Positions 62,111 to 64,000 of a stretch of DNA of 64,000 bases are shown here, piece by piece. This DNA comes from Antarcticimicrobium sediminis (GTDB lineage: Bacteria; Pseudomonadota; Alphaproteobacteria; Rhodobacterales; Rhodobacteraceae). The notes below the pieces were generated by a model. That model did not search any database. It had not been told where the DNA came from and saw only the letters and a program-made list of their open reading frames with translations. Positions within the stretch are counted from its first letter, which is position 1. The number at the start of each line of letters is the position of its first letter. The translations under genes and the position numbers were made by a program. Location: positions 1-64,000 of the forward strand of contig NZ_SMFP01000013.1 in NCBI RefSeq assembly GCF_004348975.1, given 5' to 3'.

Positions 62111-63604
62111 ATGCAAAACATCATTGAAATGCAAAATGCCACCAAGTCCTTTGGCGGGGTGGCGGCGTTCCATGACGTGAATTTCACCCTGCGCAAGGGC
62201 GAGATTCACGCGCTTCTGGGGGAAAACGGAGCCGGAAAATCGACGCTGACCAAGGTGATGGCAGGCGTCTATCGGTTGAATGACGGCAAGATGCTGTTTG
62301 ACGGGACCGAGGTGAATTTCGCCTCGCCCTCCGAGGCACTGCACAATGGCGTTGCCATGGTGTTTCAGGAAACCAACCTCGTTCCGGCGATGACGGTGGC
62401 GCAGAATATCTATCTGGGCGACGAAAAGATGTTCAACCGTTTGCGTGGATTGTACATTGATGCGCGCCAGTTCCTGGTCAGTATGGGGTTTCAGGTCGAT
62501 CCGACAGCGCAGGTTTCGACCCTGGGCGCCGCACAGAAGCAAATGGTCGAGATCGCCCGCGCGGTGCATCACAACGCGCGCGTCATCATCTTTGATGAAC
62601 CGACGGCAACGCTGACCCCCGAGGAAAAGCGACATTTCTTCTCCCTGCTCGATCGGCTGAAGGCGCAGGATGTGGCGATCATCTTTATCAGTCATGCGCT
62701 GGAAGAGGCGCTGGAGGTGTCCGACCGCATCACCGTCCTGCGCGATGGCACCTTGGTCGCCTCCGGCCCGGCAAAGGAGTTCACCCGCGAATCCGTGGTT
62801 CAGGCGATGGTCGGGCGCAATCTGACCGAGACGCTGCACGGCACGGCGACACGCGAACCGCGACCCTATGGCGAAAAGGTGTTGAGTGTCGAAAACCTGT
62901 CCAGCGCCGGGATGGTGCGGAATTCTTCCTTTTCGGTCTTTGGCGGACAGGTCACCGGCATATTTGGTCTTGTGGGCGCCGGGCGCACCGAGATGGCCAA
63001 GATCGTCTCCGGCGTGATGAAACGCGATTTCATGCACGGGGGCGAGGTCCGTCTCAATGGCAAACCGGTGCGCTACCGCGTGCCGCGTCCGGCGATGCGC
63101 GATGGCATCGTTTATGTCACCGAGGATCGCAAGCATGACGGGTTCTTCGAGACCATGACGGTCGGAGAGAACCTTTTGCTGAGCGAACTTTCCAAGGGCA
63201 GCAATCCGATCACCCCCGTCACCATGCGGCGGGTGCCGGAACTGGCGAAGGAATGGGGCGAGAAACTGCATCTCAAGTCGATTTCGGACAAGGCGCGGAT
63301 GATCGAGCTTTCGGGCGGCAACCAGCAAAAAGTGGTGATCGCCAAGTCGCTGATCCAGGCACCCAAGTTGATCATTTTCGATGAGCCGACGCGCGGGGTG
63401 GATGTTGGGGCGATTGTCGAAATCCACCAACTCATTCAGGATTTGGCGGATCAGGGGCTCGCGGTGATCGTGATATCGTCCTACCTGCCGGAGATCATGG
63501 CGGTTTCGGATCGAATCCTTGTTGCTAAACGCGGCCGGATTGTCGAAGAGATGATCGTGTCTCAGGCCTCGGAAGAAAAGATCATGTTCGCTGCCGTTCA
63601 CTGA
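62111..63604 (+). CDS. Ribose-type ABC transporter double ATPase
   Basis: A 497-residue RbsA/MglA-type protein with two ABC domains. The first has Walker A GENGAGKST, VSTLGAAQKQMVEIARAV and IIFDEPTATLTPEE; the second has the typical degenerate P-loop GLVGAGRTE, then YVTEDRKHDGFFETMTVGEN, LSGGNQQKVVIAKSL and IIFDEPTRGVDVGA. It starts three bases after the propeller gene, which confirms that the propellers belong to the transport operon. Confidence 0.94.
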   Translation: MQNIIEMQNATKSFGGVAAFHDVNFTLRKGEIHALLGENGAGKSTLTKVMAGVYRLNDGKMLFDGTEVNFASPSEALHNGVAMVFQETNLVPAMTVAQNIYLGDEKMFNRLRGLYIDARQFLVSMGFQVDPTAQVSTLGAAQKQMVEIARAVHHNARVIIFDEPTATLTPEEKRHFFSLLDRLKAQDVAIIFISHALEEALEVSDRITVLRDGTLVASGPAKEFTRESVVQAMVGRNLTETLHGTATREPRPYGEKVLSVENLSSAGMVRNSSFSVFGGQVTGIFGLVGAGRTEMAKIVSGVMKRDFMHGGEVRLNGKPVRYRVPRPAMRDGIVYVTEDRKHDGFFETMTVGENLLLSELSKGSNPITPVTMRRVPELAKEWGEKLHLKSISDKARMIELSGGNQQKVVIAKSLIQAPKLIIFDEPTRGVDVGAIVEIHQLIQDLADQGLAVIVISSYLPEIMAVSDRILVAKRGRIVEEMIVSQASEEKIMFAAVH

Positions 63605-63673
63605 CATCGGGTCAGGCGCATACCGCGCGCCAGTACAAAACCGCGCGGCGTCAGCAGGAGGCCCAAGTCCGTC

Positions 63674-64000
63674 ATGAGCGTGAACAATGTCAATCTCAAG
63701 CTGTTGCAGACCTTTCTGCTGGCGGCAGAGCATGGCAGCTTTCGCCGCGCGGCAGAGGAAAGCAATCGCTCGCCCTCTGCCGTGTCGATGCAGATCCGTG
63801 ATCTGGAGGAACAGGTGGGGATGAGCCTGTTCGTGCGCACGCCGCAGTCAGCCAACCTGACTCCGGCGGGCACGCTGCTTTTCGAGCAGGTGAGTAAAGC
63901 GATGGCGGATGTGCAGGCGGGGCTGGACCGCCTGTCCGAGGTCGCCGAACATCGGCGCAGCCATGTCAGCATCGGCTGCGCCCCAACCTTGGCGGCAACG
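63674..64000 (+). CDS. LysR-type regulator, N-terminal part (runs off the window)
   Basis: The first 109 codons of a LysR-type regulator. The helix-turn-helix is at about 5-65 (LLQTFLLAAEHGSFRRAAEE, RSPSAVSMQIRDLEEQVGMS) followed by RTPQSANLTPAGTLLF and the start of the ligand domain (VSIGCAP). The ATG at 63674 follows GCAGGAGG at a rather long distance. It lies 69 bases behind the ABC ATPase gene on the same strand, so it may be co-transcribed. It is cut by the window edge, not broken. Confidence 0.88.
   Translation, partial: MSVNNVNLKLLQTFLLAAEHGSFRRAAEESNRSPSAVSMQIRDLEEQVGMSLFVRTPQSANLTPAGTLLFEQVSKAMADVQAGLDRLSEVAEHRRSHVSIGCAPTLAAT

Overview
The window reads as a chromosomal catabolic region of a GC-rich alphaproteobacterium, most likely a member of the Rhodobacterales (Roseobacter/Paracoccus type). 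This is inferred from the gene families: TAXI-type TRAP transporters, the five-step Hut pathway with HutF and HutG, heterotetrameric sarcosine oxidase, livFGHM plus acyl-CoA synthetase sets, and the dense high-GC coding style. No rRNA, tRNA, insertion sequence, integrase or CRISPR array was seen. No 16S or marker gene is present, so the assignment is by style only.

Layout. (1) 1-2.2 kb: end of a luciferase-like monooxygenase, its flavin reductase with a fused MarR-like domain, a DUF849/BKACE enzyme with a suspect 5' end, and a LysR remnant. (2) 2.5-16.4 kb: the histidine utilisation region, with hutC-hutF leftward and hutI-hutH-hutG-caiB-acd-hutU rightward, then a polar amino acid ABC transporter and a HisC-like aminotransferase. 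The CoA-transferase and acyl-CoA dehydrogenase inside the hut operon are not part of normal histidine breakdown. (3) 16.4-23.9 kb: a leftward livG-livH-livM-livK-livF-acyl-CoA synthetase operon and a divergent TetR regulator. (4) 23.9-37.0 kb: a COG0523 metal-chaperone GTPase and an RpoN paralogue in one operon, a divergent sigma-54 activator of AcoR type, and a five-gene operon matching acetophenone carboxylase (apcABCDE-like). (5) 37.2-45.0 kb: IclR regulator, SDR dehydrogenase, second BKACE, a TAXI-TRAP transporter, a carnitine/3-hydroxyacyl dehydrogenase-like gene and a GlxA-like AraC regulator. (6) 45.1-51.4 kb: soxBDAG sarcosine oxidase, with RidA and a second IclR on the other strand. 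(7) 51.7-56.4 kb: a second TAXI-TRAP set with DUF1850, and a 3-hydroxyisobutyrate-dehydrogenase-like gene. (8) 56.8-64.0 kb: a ribose-type ABC transporter that includes a permease fused to a strictosidine-synthase-like propeller, a second free propeller, and a truncated LysR.

How the genes may work together. Regions 4 and 5 can be read as one catabolic unit. The SDR would oxidise a secondary alcohol to a ketone, the Apc-like enzyme would carboxylate the ketone to a beta-keto acid, and BKACE would cleave that acid with acetyl-CoA to acyl-CoA plus acetoacetate. This would replace the ligase and thiolase used in known acetophenone breakdown. The neighbouring RpoN, activator and metal chaperone would supply dedicated expression and metallation. 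In region 2, CoA-transferase plus acyl-CoA dehydrogenase directly before hutU suggests oxidation of imidazole propionate to urocanate. Both are hypotheses from gene order and family chemistry, not demonstrated functions.
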